Assembly: GCA_030598355.1 (NCBI GenBank)
Contig: JAUVQD010000069.1
Location: forward strand, 1 to 7,065
DNA length: 7,065 bases
From: Actinomycetes bacterium
GTDB taxonomy: Bacteria; Actinomycetota; Aquicultoria; CAJVYJ01; JAUVQD01
Direction of reading: 5' to 3'
In this document: positions 5,450 to 7,065 of the stretch, piece after piece
Numbering within the stretch: the stretch's first letter is position 1
How the letters are laid out: each line of letters starts with the position of its first letter
Notes under the pieces: generated by a model
The model's input: the letters and a program-made list of their open reading frames with translations, nothing else
Told to the model about the DNA's origin: nothing
The model's database searches: none
Position numbers and translations under genes: made by a program

Positions 5450-6727
5450 CTAGGTCGTCCTCCTCACGCCGATAAATAGCGGATTGTTAAAAATAGATAG
5501 ACCCGCGGCCTTGGCTAAAACCGGACGCGTAAAAAAGTAAATCGTGAAAAGGTCGAAGAAGATCCCGATACTCAAAGTAAAAGCAAAACCCCTAATCGGT
5601 CCGGCTCCAAAGTATAGATATGAAAGAGAAACCAATGTGACGGCGATAATCAAAGTGGTCATGTCACCGTCTACCATGGCGCGAAACGCGTGCTTAAAGC
5701 CTGTCTTTGCGGAAACCCTCGGATCGCGGCCCTGACGGAATTCTTCCCGAAAGCGCTCAAAATAGACAATGCTGGAATCAGCAGCCAATCCGATCGTCAA
5801 AATGATTCCGGCAATACCCGGTAAAGTCAGGGTTGCTCCAATCAACGTTAGGGCGCCGCCAAAGATAGCAGCGAAAACCAGCAACGCTCCGGCAGCTATT
5901 AAACCAAGTACCCGATAGGAGAAGATCATGAAAATCCCCACCATCAACATTCCGAACAAGCCCGCTTTCAACGCCGCGTTTAGTGAATCTTGCCCCAGCG
6001 TCGGGCCGACTGTCTGTTGTTGAGCGACATCAAGTTTTACCGGCAGCGCACCCGTATTTAGAACCAAAACCAAGTCTTTGGCTTCATCAATCGTAAACTT
6101 GCCTGTGATTTCGCCCCGGCCGCCTGTAATCTCCGATTGAATAGTGGGCGCTGAGACAACTTTACCGTCTAGAACAATTGCCAACTGCTTATTTATGAGA
6201 CGTTTAGTTATTTTCGCGAACTCTTTTGAGCCCTCAGACGTCAAGGTAAAGTCAACTTTTGCTCTACCGAGATCATCGGTGCCGACGCGAGCGCTTTTAA
6301 CAGCCTTACCCGTCATCAACGTGAGCCCGAGCTCCTCTTCGCCTGCATTCGGGCCTGTTTCAGGGCCAGTTCCTAAAACCTCTTTGAACTCAAGAAGAGC
6401 CGTGCTCCGTATCAGTTTCAATGCTTGGTTGGGGTCTTTGATTCCTGGAAGCTGCACAATGATATTAGGACTACCGATTTGACGTTCAATTTGTGGCTCT
6501 GTCACGCCCAGGCCATTGACTCGTTCTTCGACAATGAATTTGGCTTGTTCTATCTCGTTCTCTGTGACTTTGCCCCCATCGGCAGACTTGGCCGAGAGAA
6601 CAACCATCATCCCGCCCTGAAGATCAAGCCCCAGGCGAACAGGAGTCCTCCAAACAAAAAATAGGGCCCCGGCAACAAGGACCAAAACCAGCAGTATTGA
6701 AAGTGTATCTTTCTGTCTTTGTGTCAA
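5450..6727 (-). CDS. secD: Protein translocase subunit SecD (TTG start)
   Basis: SecD is the larger partner of SecF; its periplasmic P1 region captures emerging substrate during proton-driven movements. The 425 residues match the short SecD form without the extra domain of the 615-residue E. coli protein. TM1 is at about 8-26, followed by GLDLQGG (33-39). The extracytoplasmic domain includes VEERVNGLGVTEPQI (66-80) and ends near LNTGALPVKL (223-232). Helices follow at about 252-271, 274-296, 301-317, 358-374 and 379-401. The functionally important helix-4 region reads IGLAADSSIVYFERFREEF (312-330): the usual DAN is ADSS, keeping the acidic residue, as in actinobacterial SecD. Translation must start at TTG 6727, because the next Met (residue 40) would remove TM1 and GLDLQG, and no ATG or GTG lies in frame upstream before the preceding stop. 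A G-rich AAAGGGGGG precedes it by four bases. It is 16 bases after the upstream gene. Confidence 0.97.
   Translation of the reverse strand: MTQRQKDTLSILLVLVLVAGALFFVWRTPVRLGLDLQGGMMVVLSAKSADGGKVTENEIEQAKFIVEERVNGLGVTEPQIERQIGSPNIIVQLPGIKDPNQALKLIRSTALLEFKEVLGTGPETGPNAGEEELGLTLMTGKAVKSARVGTDDLGRAKVDFTLTSEGSKEFAKITKRLINKQLAIVLDGKVVSAPTIQSEITGGRGEITGKFTIDEAKDLVLVLNTGALPVKLDVAQQQTVGPTLGQDSLNAALKAGLFGMLMVGIFMIFSYRVLGLIAAGALLVFAAIFGGALTLIGATLTLPGIAGIILTIGLAADSSIVYFERFREEFRQGRDPRVSAKTGFKHAFRAMVDGDMTTLIIAVTLVSLSYLYFGAGPIRGFAFTLSIGIFFDLFTIYFFTRPVLAKAAGLSIFNNPLFIGVRRTT
5459..5464 (-). promoter_or_regulatory. Ribosome binding site of secF inside secD
   Basis: A full AGGAGG on the minus strand, nine bases upstream of the secF ATG, is embedded in the last codons of secD (Arg-Arg of the C-terminus). 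With the TAGATG junction this indicates tight translational coupling of the two subunits. Confidence 0.85.
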
Positions 6728-6731
6728 CAGG

Positions 6732-6740
6732 CCCCCCTTT
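6732..6740 (-). promoter_or_regulatory. G-rich ribosome binding site of secD
   Basis: AAAGGGGGG on the minus strand sits four bases before the TTG. It pairs imperfectly with the anti-Shine-Dalgarno in several registers. With a TTG start this could hold secD expression low relative to secF, which has a perfect AGGAGG and ATG. It matters for the start choice because TTG is otherwise a weak codon. Confidence 0.5.
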
Positions 6741-6743
6741 AAT

Positions 6744-7065
6744 TTACAACAAGCGCGTCTTGTTAATTACCAAGCTAAATTTACAATCTAAAAATTCGGC
6801 CGCCCGTCGACACATTATCATACGAGAAAGGAAGATTTCAAAGTATTCCATCACCTGACTCATTTTTGTATCGATATCTATCTCAAGCGTTATCGTGCCA
6901 ACCTCGCTATCGACTCTGAGAAAAGAGCGCTCGGCCGCATAGTTGACTCTATCATGAATGTCGAAAGTAGCCGCGTCGGGATTGCTGACCCGGGAGCGAT
7001 GGACGTCTGACTTGTCGGCCAAAATAAGAGCCGCCCCAACTTCGCTTGTCGCCCAACCGTATTCC
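6744..7065 (-). CDS. C-terminal part of probable HD-superfamily phosphohydrolase (5' end outside window)
   Basis: The frame is open from the right edge and stops with TAA at 6746-6744, giving 106 visible codons beginning [10 protein letters not shown]. Distinctive stretches are [13 protein letters not shown] (visible residues 14-26), [10 protein letters not shown] (34-43), [12 protein letters not shown] (71-82) and [17 protein letters not shown] (85-101), ending KTRLL. From memory these match the C-terminal half of HD-domain metal-dependent phosphohydrolases found just upstream of secD in Bacillota and Actinomycetota. The HD metal-binding motif itself would lie in the missing N-terminal half, so catalytic competence cannot be judged; the visible DxxDVHR-type residues could contribute to the active site. 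A TTG at 7022 is an internal leucine, not the start, because conserved sequence continues upstream of it. It is 16 bases from secD and so is probably the gene before it in one operon. Substrate unknown. Confidence 0.72.
   Translation of the reverse strand, partial: EYGWATSEVGAALILADKSDVHRSRVSNPDAATFDIHDRVNYAAERSFLRVDSEVGTITLEIDIDTKMSQVMEYFEIFLSRMIMCRRAAEFLDCKFSLVINKTRLL

Noticed and set aside
5031..5453. Plus-strand open frame of 140 codons opposite secF
   Set aside because: It is the longest antisense frame in the window but mirrors the well-supported SecF coding region, and its composition looks like a complement of hydrophobic codons.
6144..6482. Plus-strand open frame of 112 codons opposite secD
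   Set aside because: It is antisense to the SecD periplasmic domain, which is clearly the coded product.
7020..7022. TTG at 7022 as the start of the HD-type gene
   Set aside because: The frame stays open upstream to the window edge and encodes [14 protein letters not shown], which fits the family's sequence, so this TTG is an internal leucine.
1..7065. Search for CRISPR repeats, insertion sequences, tRNA or rRNA genes, and defence or toxin-antitoxin genes
   Set aside because: None was seen: the window is nearly saturated with recognisable housekeeping genes, with no direct repeat arrays, transposase frames or tRNA-like cloverleaf sequences.

Overview
The window is a compact bacterial chromosome segment of balanced base composition with almost no non-coding DNA. 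It holds six complete or nearly complete housekeeping-type genes plus the tail of a seventh. SecF carries GYSLYDT where many bacteria have GYSxNDT. SecD carries a LAADSSIVYFERF stretch where the common form is DANVIIFERI. From memory, both variants are typical of Actinomycetota. With the moderate GC content and the gene set, this suggests a deep-branching, non-high-GC actinobacterial lineage, or less likely a Bacillota relative. This placement is an inference, not a database result.

Layout on the minus strand, read right to left: the C-terminal part of a probable HD-superfamily phosphohydrolase (entering from the right edge, ending at 6744), secD (6727-5450, TTG start), secF (5449-4553) and a membrane-anchored class I SAM methyltransferase (4548-3571). 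Spacers are 16, 0 and 4 nt, so these four very likely form one operon. Then ychF lies on the plus strand (2501-3574). It converges on the methyltransferase so tightly that the two TAA stops overlap in one TTAA. A 153-bp divergent promoter region (2348-2500) separates ychF from a second minus-strand unit, lapA-like (2347-2039) and recJ (from 2085 leftward off the window). The recJ reading frame is open to base 1 with 695 codons visible.

Functionally, SecD and SecF form the accessory proton-motive-force-linked part of the Sec translocon. RecJ is a 5'-3' single-strand DNA exonuclease of recombination and repair. YchF is a ribosome-associated P-loop ATPase. The LapA-like protein is a small two-helix membrane protein with a cytoplasmic coil. 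The methyltransferase substrate is unknown. The HD - secD - secF - (lapA) - recJ order is a familiar bacterial neighbourhood; here it appears split by the methyltransferase and an inverted ychF. I see no mobile element, CRISPR array, RNA gene or clearly novel multi-gene system. The points most worth checking are the altered catalytic-histidine loop of YchF, the membrane-tethered methyltransferase attached to secDF, and the interrupted synteny.
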